Shown here one piece after another: positions 49,745 through 63,100 of a DNA stretch of 64,000 bases. The translations under genes were made by a program, and so were the position numbers. Numbering within the stretch: the first letter of the stretch is position 1; every line of letters starts with the position of its first letter. Location: NCBI GenBank assembly GCA_004026145.2, contig CP034975.1, positions 18,138,191-18,202,190 of the forward strand, read 5' to 3'. Origin of the DNA: Takifugu bimaculatus (taxonomy: Eukaryota > Chordata > Actinopteri > Tetraodontiformes > Tetraodontidae). A model generated the notes under the pieces. It was not told the DNA's origin. It worked only from the letters and a program-made list of their open reading frames with translations, and did no database searches.

Positions 49745-50053
49745 CTAGCTGTGACTGATTCTCGAGTAGAAACGTTGTCCGTTGCCACGGTGCCAGAGCA
49801 ACACAGATCTTCACCCGTAACGCTGAGGCCAGGGCCTGGCAGTTCACCCAGTCTCGGGCGGTCGCTGATGTTTAGATGTGAAGGACAGTCGTGTCTCACT
49901 CAGCCCGGTGATTCTTCATTACCAGTGGTGTTAAATCATGACAGCACACTGGCAAATGATGAACAGGATGACAATGGACAATCATCCATGCAAATGCAGG
50001 TTTCTTTCCCTGTAGAGTTACTCCCACATGTTGTAAATATAGATTCTGACTAA
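49742..50053 (+). CDS. in-frame extension after the receptor's TGA (candidate readthrough tail)
   Basis: The receptor stop is TGA at 49742-49744, followed by CTA G. The same frame then stays open for 102 codons to TAA at 50051-50053. The extension is hydrophilic, rich in Ser, Thr, Asp and Gln, with repeated Ser-Pro and Ser-Ser words (for example PGPGSSPSLGRS). It resembles the cytoplasmic tails of glucagon-family receptors, which are phosphorylated and bind arrestin. A readthrough product would be about 531 residues instead of 428. UGA-CUA-G is the established strong vertebrate readthrough context, known from GPCRs such as OPRK1 and OPRL1. Alternatives are a recent nonsense mutation or a true short tail with a remnant ORF. 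Confidence 0.7.
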
Positions 50054-51179
50054 GTACATCTGACATTTATGGTATATTTGTGAGTATAATGTGAATCTGT
50101 TAAACCAAGATTTGTGCTGTGACTATTGTAATATATTGAAAATGTGAACACCTTGCATGATTTTTTTAACCATAAAAAAACTACATTTTACATAAGATGA
50201 CATTATGCTTTTATTACTTGTTAATGCTGAAGCTTCGTGATGTATAATGTGTAAGCTCACACACCTGCTCAAGAACAACAGGATACAGCCACTGTAAGGA
50301 GTATCAGGATGCAACATGGACCGGAGTCGCTGATAACAGCATGGGAAGCAGGGAGGAGCAGGAGAATTTATTCTCTTTGTATAGGCTTTTACCTTGTATG
50401 GAAGGATGTGCTGTGTGTGCGAGCCAAGCTGGTAATTCAATGAAGACGCACTCATCATTATGATTTGCAAGTTTTACTATAAATGGACCCTGCTATTGTT
50501 TGGGTTTCCCCCCTCCCTTTAGGCACATTTGAATTCTATGTAACTAGGGACCTCCTAATCCTAATAAAAGAAGGGTGGCGGGAGGTGTGTCTCAGGACGT
50601 GTTGGAGATCTGAAACTGACCGCATCTCCCCGTCCTCCTTGCTGCAAGTACAACTTAAAGCTGTTGTCTTTGCCTCATTTCTCTCTCTCTCTCTCTCATG
50701 TTTTAGGTCGTTTGAACCTAACAGTATGTTTTAAAGTAAATCATATTTGCTATAGAGTCACACCCAACCGTTGCTTCACAGCTTAGCTCGAGATGTGATT
50801 TAAAACTTTTTTCAGTTTAAAATCCTTTGGATTTTCTTCGACGTTGGCTCTGATTTATTGACTTCATTACCCAGAATTACCTGCGACGGAACGTCACCAG
50901 CGTCGATGACAACAGCGGCAGCTGAAGCGGGAACAAACAAGACACAGAGATCCCCGCAAATTTTAGTTCATTTCCCCTATTGACTGCAATTGTCTTCGTA
51001 TTTCGTAAGCTAATAAAAGGGTATCACATTTTCACCTCTGTGATACGGTGAACGGGCTTTTCATCCGACTTTTTTGCTAGCTAACTTCCCCAAATGTACG
51101 TTTACATGACCGTAAGCCGCTTGATTTAAACAAAATTGCAGATCGACGTTGAAGTTTCCAGATTGCGATATATCGCTCT
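50054..51179. other. receptor 3' UTR and wdr90 promoter interval
   Basis: An AATAAA at 50563-50568 is a reasonable receptor polyadenylation signal. From about 50860 the sequence becomes CpG-richer (cctgcgacggaacgtcacc), probably the wdr90 promoter and 5' UTR. A (CT)8 run lies at about 50682-50697. No other exon was recognised. Confidence 0.5.
50563..50568 (+). terminator. candidate polyadenylation signal, receptor gene
   Basis: Canonical AATAAA about 820 bases after the TGA and 510 after the TAA that would end the extended product. Confidence 0.5.
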
Positions 51180-54100
51180 ATGGCTTGCAAAGGTAAAGGT
51201 GACATATTTACACATCCATCACTGACATTACAATTCCATAGCTACATAAAGAAGTCAGGAATTGAGACGGACCTGTCTTGTTTTTTATTTCACAGATTGG
51301 CAGCATCCTTACGTCAACATATTTAAGCACATCAAAGTGGAAGAATGGAAAAGGTCTTCAAAAGTGGGAGATGTGTCAACATCCATGGTAATCAATGAGA
51401 ACTTTTAAAGATTTGTTTTAAAGTATTTTATCTAAAAAAAAATAAATAAAGAGTCCACTGCAGCTTTGAAGCCCACGCAGTTATGGAGTAACCTTGAATA
51501 TTCTGACCAATGATTTCTTACTTTACCTTCACTTTGAATGGCAGAACAAGACACTGAAGTGCTCAGTGTTCCGGATCAGGGCTCCTGTCCCAGCCAACAG
51601 CTACATTCTGGTTCCCAAAAACATTAAGCATTCGCTGGGGCTGACAGGACGGTACTTCTATCTTCTGTTCAGACCCACCCCTGGGAAATACTTTATAGTC
51701 CACCTGGATGTCTCAGTGAAGGTAAATAAATATAGATTTAACACGATTATGTGTTAAGGTTTGTGTGAGAATAACAGATTTTTGTTTCTTTCTCATGATG
51801 ATGTGTGAAGGGGGGTCTTGCAGTCCGGATCTCCTTCTCCAACATGTTTAAAGAGTTCAAGTCAACACCGACCTGGCTCCAGTTTCCCTTTTTGTGTGCA
51901 GCTGCAAATGATTCTGTCTATGAAGGCAGAGCCAAAACTAATAGACATGGTAAAATGCAACATCCAAATTGTTATACACATCAGCTCTGGCCTGTTGATA
52001 GTTGAGTATACTCATGTATGGTATATGAGTACATTTGACACCATTCCAGGTTTGATGGGTCCTGCTCCTCCTTCAGTGCGTTGGACCTGTCTAATGCTGG
52101 ATTTAGAATACATGATGTCCATCTATCTCAAACACTGCTACCACAGCCTGAAGAGCATCAAGCTTTGTGCAAACATGGCAGTGAAAAACATGTTTACTAC
52201 TGACCTGCTGCTTGATCCAGGTGACACCCTCACAGATCACCAATATTCATGTTCACTTTATATATATTGCAATTAAGATTTTTTTTGAGAATTTAATACA
52301 TATTTACCTTTGCTATTTTCTTCCTTAACAGGAATTTCTTTCAATGAAGCTAAGTTGATGGGTCTGACATCTTCTCAAGGACTTGGTCCCATCCCCAGAG
52401 AGATGGCATTTCCTGTCCCTAAAGGAACGTCCTGGCATGATCTGTATGATTATATCAGGTATTTTTGTCTCATTCAAGAACTCTACATATTCATCTTACC
52501 ACTAACGCATTCAGTGCAACAGTAAATTAATTGAAATTTAACCTTTTGCTAGAAAGTTCAAACTGTTTCCCATAGCTGACTGTGGATCGTAACCTCATCA
52601 GTAGAATGTTCATCTACATTTTTTTTTTAAAGTATTTAAGCTGGTCCCTGTTTTTTGACAGGCTGGTCAGTGTGGTTAATAAGATAGTCTTACTTTGCAC
52701 TTATATTTAGATTTCTTCTTTATCCCCCTTTGATCTGTAAGTTCCATTAAATCTTTTCACCTTTTCATGGAGGTAATTTCATCTCTTCTGTAGGCTCCCA
52801 CAAAGTGGATGAGTTACAGTATCTTTGCTTTTTTCATCCACGGGTTTTATTTAATCTGCTGCTCTTTGACACACACCCATATTAGTAAAAAATATTCTAA
52901 AAAGGAATTCTGCATTCTTACATTTGGCCTGATTGTGATGTATGGGATTTTTTTAAATAACATGTTATATTAACATGTTATTTTCTCTTTTTTTCTATGG
53001 ATGAAGCACAAATATTTATACCACTAACCAGGTGTCCACAAGATATATTTACTTTACATACCGGTTACCTAAGTAAAATATGTAATTGTCTTTATTGAAA
53101 TTGTTATCTGAATTATCCCAATGTACTAAAATATATTTTCTAATTGCAAAAGGTTTCCTTCAGATGGATCAAAATTACCATTTTTCTCCATTCAGAAAGA
53201 AAAGTCCAAGAATGAGGCTGGTAAGTCATAAATGCCACAATTAATGTAGCTTTTTCAGACCCTTTTTCCATTACTTTTATTCAGAAATCCAGTAAATAAG
53301 CTGTCATTGAAGTGCTGCCTGCTGAATTCTTTTTATTTTTATTGATAAAATTATTGGAATTATATGGTCACAAACGCAAAGTTAAAGGAGAGTAGTCATT
53401 TAACATTTTGTGGTCTGCTGTAGTCATCTATCATTTTAGTTTTAACTGATTAACTCAAGCCAACGAGTCACTGGACATACGGTTTATATGTTCAAGTCTA
53501 AGGTGATCTTTACATTAGATGTTTCAATGAGTTGTTAAAGAGAGGAATTCTAGTGGAAATGTGGAGCTTTGTTCTGTTTACATCTTTTTATCTTCAGGTT
53601 TCTACTAACATGTTTATACAGCAGAAGGCCATCCAGCATGTGTAACCTGTTATGTGCTGGATGGCTTTCTGCTGTTGACTTTACAATGGGTTACAATGCA
53701 AATTGTTTGGAAAGTCATTTAAATTTAATTATGTTTCTATGCATAGGGCCTAACAAGAATGTATCAGGGATAAAAAACAATATATATCAATCTCCTTCAC
53801 AGAATGCACCAATGATGATGGAAGCCCCGTTACAGAAGAGCACGTCAAACCAGTCCAGGATTGTATGTCCCGCAGTAAACAGGTGAAAAATCCAAATTTA
53901 GTCAGACCAGTAAGATTTCAAATATTTCTCAGGCTAAATTTACTGCTTACTGTCAGTGTTCTCAGTTCCACAGGAACCAAGCTGTCATGGTGACGAGCAT
54001 TCCAGAGTTGGGAGTAGTTTCCAAACACCAGAGAGATGGTTCACTTAGCCCTAATGATGACCAGCATCAGCAGAGATCAACATGCTCCAGTTCACACCAG

Positions 54101-57100
54101 GACACATTAATGGCCCCAATCATCACTGGGAGAGAAGTGCATGTGTATGCACATCCAGAGGGGGGATCTGATGAACTAGCAGAGGAGAGCGAAGAGGTGA
54201 TGCTTCAAATTGACTAAGTTTTACAATCAGTTGTGATGTGTGTTGTGTTGTGTTGTGTTTCCTCTGTGTTTTCATGCATCATGTCCAGCACATTGCAACA
54301 ACCTCACAGAGGTGTTTTCGTTTTATCTGTTTTAGTTTCTTTGCTCTAATGTTCCATCTCCTGTCCATCCTCTACTGTCTAAAGGACTCACACAGAAGGT
54401 AAAAGGAGAATGGAGTTCCTTATTATTAGAAATTAAAATCAATAATCTAATTGTCTCAAGTGCCTTTTTTAATTTTTCTACTCTCCCTATTAGAAGCTGC
54501 TTCCTGATCCAATTCTTAAGCTCAATCGGATAATTGGTTTTGGAGGAGCCACTGCAAGCTGTGTATGTTCATTTGACGTAGTTTTAGATGATCAAAGGAA
54601 ATTATTGTAGAAAAAGCCATAATAGTTGTATTTCTCGACCCTAGGCACTGTGGACCAAAACGGGTGATGCAGTGGTTTATCCCTGTCATGCTATTATTGT
54701 CTCTTTGAACGTGTTCTCTAATCAGCAGAGATTTTTTATTGGCCACACCGATAAGGTAAATGAGCTGCAATCTGATCTTTATCCTTTTCACTATATAGGA
54801 AGACTTTGTCTACGATCCTTCAAAAAAGGGCACTTATTTTATTTGACTCAGAAACTCATATGCAGAGTCAACACTTACACAAACCTCTTCATTGCTAGTC
54901 GCCAGAGTACCAGTAAAGCTCTTTTTTTTTTTCCCCTAGTCCGTTCAGTTTAGAAATGTGTGCCTCGTGCTTCCTCTATAGGTGTCTGCCCTGGCTTTTA
55001 ATGGCAACACAACACTGCTGGCCTCGGCACAAATGGGCAACCACAGTGTAGTTCGAGTGTGGAACTACCAGAAAGGAACCTGTCTTTCCATGTTCAGGAT
55101 TGCTGCTCATTCATTATCCTGTCTGAGGTAACCAAATCTATATGCTGCTTTGCTTTTATGAACATTCTTTTTAGTACATGCGCACATTCTTGACTCACTT
55201 TTATTGTCTCTGTGATTTGAAGCTTTTCATACAGTGGCGCTATCCTGTGTGGGGTGGGTAAAGACAGCAAAATTAAAACGGTATGCAATAAAAATACAAA
55301 AGCTTTGAAAACGGAGTCATACACTTACTTTTTTTTGCAACTGGCCCTTTTCTAAAATCATACTGTGACTTATATCCTCTATGTTGACCTATCAAAGATG
55401 GTGGTGGTGTGGAATACTCTGAAAGTTAGGGAAGGAGGTGACGTGACCATCTTAGCTAAAGCTCATACTGATGTTGACATCAACACCATGAAGGTCACCT
55501 TCTTTGACGACACAAGGTACCCGTCCTGCTCTGTTTTTGTCATTAATTTAATATTCATTGATTTCTTACCCAAGGTAAGGATGCATGTTTAGGATGCTGC
55601 TGTAAGGTGTGTTGTTTTTTTCAGGATGGTGTCATGTGGTTGGGATAATATTCGCCTCTGGCGTGTGCGGAATGGTACACTCCGTTCATGTCCAGTAGAC
55701 CTCGGTGAATACCGCTCGATAGACTTCACCGATGTGACCTTTGAGGAACAGTCTTCTAACCCGTGTCTTGGGGATTTTACCTTGTGAGTGATCAACCCAG
55801 TGCCCCCCCCCCCAGTATTTTAAATGGCATAATTCTCCTAGTCTATAATTAGTGGCAATCTTTATTTTCATCCATGATTGGTTTCCCACAGATATGCCAG
55901 CAGTCGAAATGGTTATATCTTCGAAATTGACTACAGTCGAGTTGTAATCAAAAACATCAGGAGGCTGCAGCCTGCACAACAACCGCATTCCAACTGCAGG
56001 GAGAAACCACCCTTTAAGACCGGTGCATTCAAAATCACTATGACACAGAGTGCATGTTGTTAGTTTAAAAAGCAAGACAGTGGTTATTACTGAAAGATGA
56101 AAACGTGATGTAAAGATGTGTGTGTGTTTGTGATTGCTTGCTCCAGATGCAGGCATTGCCATCAACAGTATCAGCATGTCCTCATCTTTCTGTTGCACCG
56201 GCTCTGAGGATGGCTTCCTGCGGCTCTGGTCCCTTGATTTCACTAATGTGTTCCTGGAAGCACGTAAGTGAAGCCCCGTGGAAGCGTGACATTATTTGAC
56301 TAATGAAAATGGTAACTGTAACTGTTTCCACCCCTCAGCAGTTATTTATCTTAAGGTCATTTTGGATTTTCTAGCTGTATTCTGATTTGCAGTGGAAGAA
56401 CATACCAGTACCCTTTTTTTCTGCTGCATTCAGGAATCTTGATACTTTTTGAAGGACAAAATTAATATTTTTCTTTTTCTTTGAGATGGGTTCTCAGACT
56501 CTTCCATGCAGCAAGCACTCTATTTGGAGAAAATTTCTTTTCTTTTTCCAGAGCTTGAGGGACCCGTCAGCCTTGTTTCAGTCTCTTCGGACAACCATTT
56601 GGTCCTTGCTTGCAGTTCTGCTGGTATCATGGGATTCCTAGATGTGAAGAGCCATAGTTACAACACACTAATGAGGTCACACACAGAGACTGTGCTGGGC
56701 TTCAGTGTGGATGGCATCCGTCGGCATCTCACAACTGCTTCATCCGATGGAACGGTGCGCATTTGGAGTATGGACTCATTGCATCAGGTCAGTAAACATC
56801 ATGTACATGATTACATTTTCTATAATTCATCACCTAAATTCCTCTTTAACAACAGTGTTTCATTCTGTTGTATCCTGTGAATAGTTGTATGACTTTGTGT
56901 CTGATGACTGCCCTGGCTGTGTTGCCTTCCATCCCAGTGAAGGTCACATCTCCTGTGGGTTCAACTCTGGTATTGTCAGAGTCTTTGACATCTCCAGTGC
57001 CAAACTGCTGGCTGAACACAAGTATGTATCAGAAAAGGGCTCCTGCCTATTAACTACAGCTATTTTTAGATTCATGGGAAACGAGTCAAAGCGTCTGAGT

Positions 57101-60100
57101 TCACTTGTTTCTGGGTGCGGTGTGTAAATAATGAAATGGAACTAATTGCAGGCAACACAGCGGTCGAGTGATGGGCCTTATCTTCACCCCAGATGGGGAG
57201 TTCATGTACAGCGCTGACTCCCAGGGCTCTTTGGTTCTTTACAACGCCTTTGATGAAGACTACAATGTGATCCGAGTCCTTTGTATGTACATTAAACCAG
57301 TTCCTAAACAGTGACCAATGATACAGTGATCAATAAACTCTTGACAGAAACATTACTAAAAAGTAATCCTTGGCAGCTGGTTGATTAATTACTTAAATTG
57401 CTTCATTGCCACTTATTGATTCAGCAATTACTACACCAGTGAGGTTTAAGTACCTTACACAGCCCCAAAGGATGTTCATTATCCCTTTAACATTGCATCG
57501 ATTGATTTAATCTGTTCTTAATTATTCTAGATAATGTGGTAGCTGGAGGCCCTGAGCGAGCTTCAGACACTCTCACTGTGAGCAGTGACAGCCGCTGTCT
57601 GGCTTTTGTTGGTCCCACACAGTACATTGTTACCATTGCTGATTCCAAGTCTCTGGAGGAGGTACAGCACACCATCAGCTTTCAGTGTTACGGATGAGGA
57701 TATGATGTAATGATGTGATATATGCACATTTGATTACCTTATTTATGTCTTATGTTCCAGAAAAACCTAGGTTTTGCTAAGGTGTCCATTGTATTAAAAC
57801 AACACTAACCCATCAGTGATTTATTGCATTTTCTTTGAAGATGTTTATCTTATTGATAGAACCAGACAGAAACTGGTGTGTTTATGTCATTTCAAATAAC
57901 TGATATATTCATCTGAGATCACGTTGCTCTACGCCCATTTCTCCACTGACTTGTTTTATCTCTGTCTAGTTGCTCCATGTCGATGTGAGCATTTTAGATG
58001 TGCACAGCCCTCATCTTGATTCTGCACTGAAGGTGTGCTTCTCTCCGGCTTCCACTGAGCACTTGCTGGTTGCCACATCGGCAAACAAAATCCTCTGGCT
58101 CAGCACAAAGACAGGCCGTCTTCTTCGGGAGGTAACAATAATTACAATATTAAGTATTATTTTACTCTTAAGTGATAGTTTTGCTGGAAATAACCAGAAA
58201 AACATTACCTACCCGGTGAGAGTTCCTAGATTTCCTCACACCTTCATAGATTTTAAAACCTATTGCAATAAATATTGAACTTTTCATGCTGTTTGGGTAA
58301 ATTTGAGGGTGTTTGCATATTCAGTTCCAAAGCTTTTATGTTGTGTTTATATTTATATCAGATAATTGTAGTCAGATATTGGAAATTTGCGCTCCACCTA
58401 AATATAACAACTACCTCTTTTCCTATTTGATGAGGGAGAACAGTGAATCAACAGCCAACATTCTGGCACTGGTGTATGAATGTGAATGCGTCTTTAGATT
58501 GAAATGGTATCATAAATATGCTGTGTACATCATCCTGACAGGTGCCTAAAGTGCACAGACACCAGTGTTCCTCTCTGGCTGTGAGTGAGGACGGACGTTT
58601 TTTGCTGACTGCAGGACACAATGCTGTCAAAGTTTGGGATTACAACATGCAACTAGATGTTAATTCCCAGGTAAGATTAGTATAAGCTGCTGCTGTGAAA
58701 CATATATGGCTGTTTGGTTTTTTAGGTAGTCATAGTGTAAAAAAGGTTTTTAATCACTTTAACATCTATTGAGATGTCAGAATTTATGCCATTTAGTTTT
58801 AAAATGCTTTGATGATTAAAAATTTAAGGAGCGTTCCATTCAAATTCAACATAGTTCTACACTCTGTTCAGGTCTAAAAGAGTGATTTGGAGCATTTTTT
58901 TAAAAAAGAGAGCCCCTGTAGATCTATCTGTCTGACCCTGCACTGCTGTAACAACATATCATGACAGCAGACAGACTATTAACATCCAACAATACCACAA
59001 TTTTTTTCAGTGACAACATCAGATGGCTTTATCTGATACATCAGGAGAGCAGACAATTATGTGAAATTTTCTTCAAAACAAAGACTTGCGTGGTTGTGTA
59101 CATGAGTCAGACTAATACATTGAGTATTCAGCCCACCTGAATACTCTACCTGTATATACTGTATCCTCAACACATTACTATAACTCTAAATTTATTTTAA
59201 ATAATGTTGTGATTTACTCTTTTCGTACTAACATGTTAAGAAAATGTATTCCCATGTGAACCGACTTGTCTTGTAAGTGGGTTTGTGCCAGCGTAAATAA
59301 CTTCCCTGCATAGTCACTGCAACACGTCTCCATCTGCTAGATGTTCATCGGTCACAGTCAGCCCATCTGCCAGGTGGGCTTCACCCCGGACCAGTTGGGC
59401 GTCATCTCAGTGGGAGATGCTATATTCTTTTGGGATTTCCTGCCTTTTCCTGAGGAGTCTGCGAGTGATGACAGGTAATTATGTCTGATGTGTTTTTGTA
59501 TTTCTTTATAAATATGTGGACTTCTCCAAACTAACCTATTTTGACATGTAACTGCGTTTAATCACAGTTCATCGTCCGTCCTAAGCAACAGATCAGCTTC
59601 TAAAACAGGTAACCTAGTTCACTGTTTACATTCCTCTTACAATTTCAGAATATACACACCTGATTGAATTGTGGTTATTAACTGAAAAGATATTTTGCCA
59701 GAATTGAAAGTAGTTGAGCCCGAATCTGAATTGGGTGAGTCCGGTCCTGTCAAATGGAGTTCCTCGAAAGCTGGTACCTCTCCCATGCTCACCACCGGTA
59801 GACATCAGCACCCTTGACCAACTGGACCATGTTGGTAAGTTGGGTTTTCAAATCTTTATTTTGTTAATGACTCGCAAAATAATGTCTAGATGTGGTGATT
59901 TATACCTGCAGCATTGTTGGATAAACCCTTGTTGCTATTCTCCAGCTGAGGAAACGGTTCCACTCTCAACCAGTGGTTCAGGTGTTGTTGCTGAACCCAG
60001 ACCTGCTCCCTCTTTCCTCAAAATCACAGTACCGGACCAGACCTCTCCCCTGACAGTTCGTCACAGTGACAAAGGTTGGTTTTTTTGTCTTTTTTTGTTT

Positions 60101-63100
60101 AAATGCTGAAGTTCTTGTCTCTTGTCTTCCGTGCAATCATAATGATCCTGTCCTGTTTACTTGGTTTGAAAGGGACAGAGCCAGTATGCCCTGATTGTTA
60201 CCGGCATTTTATTTCCCGTTTCAAGACCTCCACTGTTGATCAGGCAAAGATTATTCAAAGATAATAAGATAATCATTTAGTCTTGTATTGCTTGGTGTGG
60301 TGGCCCATCTTATATTTTTGTTGATCCAGGCTGCTGTCCCCCCCATACCAGGAGAAGAATGCATCAAGCTGAAAGCTGTAATTGGCTATAACGGCAATGG
60401 ACGGGATAATATGGTGTGGAGCCCTGAACAAGGTTGTAATATAAGCAAGAATAAATTTTTCAGAACATGAAGTAATGTGGGACTTTTTGCAGTAAATTCT
60501 TTTAAATACTTGCTGCTGCAGGTTTGTTTGCTTACACCTGTGGATCTGTGGTGGTGGTGGAATACCTTCACACTGGACGTCAGAGACACCTGCAGGGCCA
60601 CCACGAGGAAATCTCCTGTCTGGCAATTACGCACAATACGGAGGTACACAAGTACAGCTAGTTCATGTTTAAAGGCAGCAGTCGGTCGCAGTAAATGCAA
60701 AGAGGCATTTACAAAATGTTAATAACAGCCATTAAGCTGCTGAGAAATGCAGTTTTACAGGCCATGTTCTTGGTGTTTCTTTCCCTTGCTGCCACTCTGT
60801 CACACAAATGCATTTAATGGAAGTGTCCATCTCATCTAGAGACAGATATCAGAGAGGGTCACTGGAACCACAAATCAGGAGGTAGCTCGACATTAACTCA
60901 ACTGTCGACTGATATCAGAGTGCTATTAAAGTTATAGTCTGTCAGAAATGTTAAGGGACAATATTTGGGTACATTTTTAAAGTTCTTCTCAGAATCCATT
61001 AATATAATCACCCTAGATAGCATTTAACAGTAACTGTGCCACAGATTAGAAATAAATGAAACAGTCTGAAAATATTTGATTTCTTGCAACGTTGTATCTG
61101 TTGAGCATAGCCATGTCTCCAGACTAAATTTGACCTTGATGGACTAAATTGGCTTTAGTTTGGACAGAGGTAAGACTGTGAGCAGAGTGGTCAGCCTCTG
61201 CACCAGGCAACTGTGTTTGATCACCTCTTTCACCTTCGGTTGACAACACATGTCCATTCTCATCAGAGAAACGGTGAATGCTCTGTGACATCTCTGCAGG
61301 AGATGGACCGTTTACTGCTGCGATAATCACAGCCTTCTGAGGTCATCAGCACAAGTGGCACTGTGAAAACATATAGCGATTAGTTGGTGTTTCTGTCCAT
61401 AGGCCTCTACAGATCTGCTTATTCCACGCCTTCTAAAACTGTGTGATCTGTATTCATTTTCCCTGTGTGTGACTCTTGTCCAGACCATGGCATCAGCATC
61501 TGGTGGGAGTCATGGCGCCAGAAGCCTCATCTGCATTTGGAATGTTCAAAACGGAACGTGTCGAACCACCTTATTCCACCATAGCGGGGAAGTGCAGTGC
61601 CTCACCTTCTCCTCGGATGATCGCTTCTTACTTTCTGCTGGTCAATTAAGTGCATTATTTAAATAATAGGGTTGTGCATGCATCACTGATTTGGGTCGAG
61701 AAAATGGCAGCTTACGATAGCGTGGTTTGTCCAATGTCCCATAGGAGGCTTTTCTGATCCAGTAGTTGCTCTGTGGGATAGCGACACCTTCCAGTTGCTG
61801 TCCAGTATCAGTGTATCTGGACTCATCCATGATGCAGCTTTCAGCCCTTCAGCAGCCAACCAGCTGGCCTGTGTGGGAAGCCATGGAGTTTACTTCTGCT
61901 TTGTCCACGCGTGCGGCTCAGACGTTGAGCTTAGGGTAAGAGAGAGTAGGAGCACTTTTATTTAACACTGATGTCTTGTGATTTAGTTATGAAGGGAATA
62001 GAACTTTGGTTACTCACACTCTTCTAAACAGTTTAAGTCAATGATTTTTTTCTCAACACTTAATCCCTGTCATAAATCAATGTGTTACACTACAGACACA
62101 CAAATTACATAATTGCAATTCATGGTGCTGTCGCCATTACCAGTGGTGCAGCCAAGAAATTTTCCAGAGCTCGAGCTGTGCCGGGGAGGCTGTTGAGCCC
62201 TGCAGCTCAGCACGGGGCGCTTGCGTGTGGTTGAGATGAGCAGGGGGACTGGGCTTGAGCTCCTGCTCTGCAACTTAGTGGATCTTAAGTCACCGGCAAT
62301 GTGGTGTTCCAACCCACCCAGGAAAGTTACACAAACCCCGCTCAGGCTGTGGCGTGATCCATTCATCCTACTAACCATTTTTCTCCCACTTAAATGAGTT
62401 TAAAAACATTAAAGGTAGGTTGAATAACTATATATCGTGGGCTCTGAAACCTAAATTGAAGTGCAACTTCAGGAAATGTTCCATGGCCTCAACACACACT
62501 GTAGGTGCCAATTGGCCAAAGAGGAGTTCTCTCTATCTTCACTCGGATTGTGAAGGATTGTTCTTCCTCAACTACCTGGATGTCTGTTACTGTAAATTGA
62601 AATTACATTTTGAGAACTTAATGCAAAAAATTAGTGCAGTATTCTAATGCAATTCAAGTATAGCAATTCAGATTTAAATATGAATTATTCCAATGTAGTG
62701 TCTTTTTGCACATATTTCAGCCCATGTCATCAATCCCACTAACATGTTGCCGTTCCTTGTTCATTTGGAACATATTAAAATACTGCTGACATTTGAAATT
62801 GTTTCATCTTGTTTAGTTCCAGGGAGTGAAAGCACCAGCAGAAGTGGGTGATGTGGAATTGACAGTGCTGTCCTACCACGCAGACTCACTCCTGTTCACT
62901 GCCACCAATCGAGGACATGTTTGCATCTGGGATGTTGGCACACAGCATTGTTTCATGACCTGGGAAGCCGAAGAGGGCGAAATTGGTAACAATTCCGTTA
63001 CAACTGTCTTGTGTGAACAACAGTGGCGCTGCATGGATTAACCTATTAATAGGGGTGCTTTTGGTGACTTGTGTCTGTCTCAGTAGGGGATCTTTACCTT

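Noticed and set aside
49751..50053. Separate small gene after the receptor
   Set aside because: It is exactly in frame with the receptor, starts right after its TGA, and has no ATG at its beginning or own promoter; it is better explained as a receptor tail.
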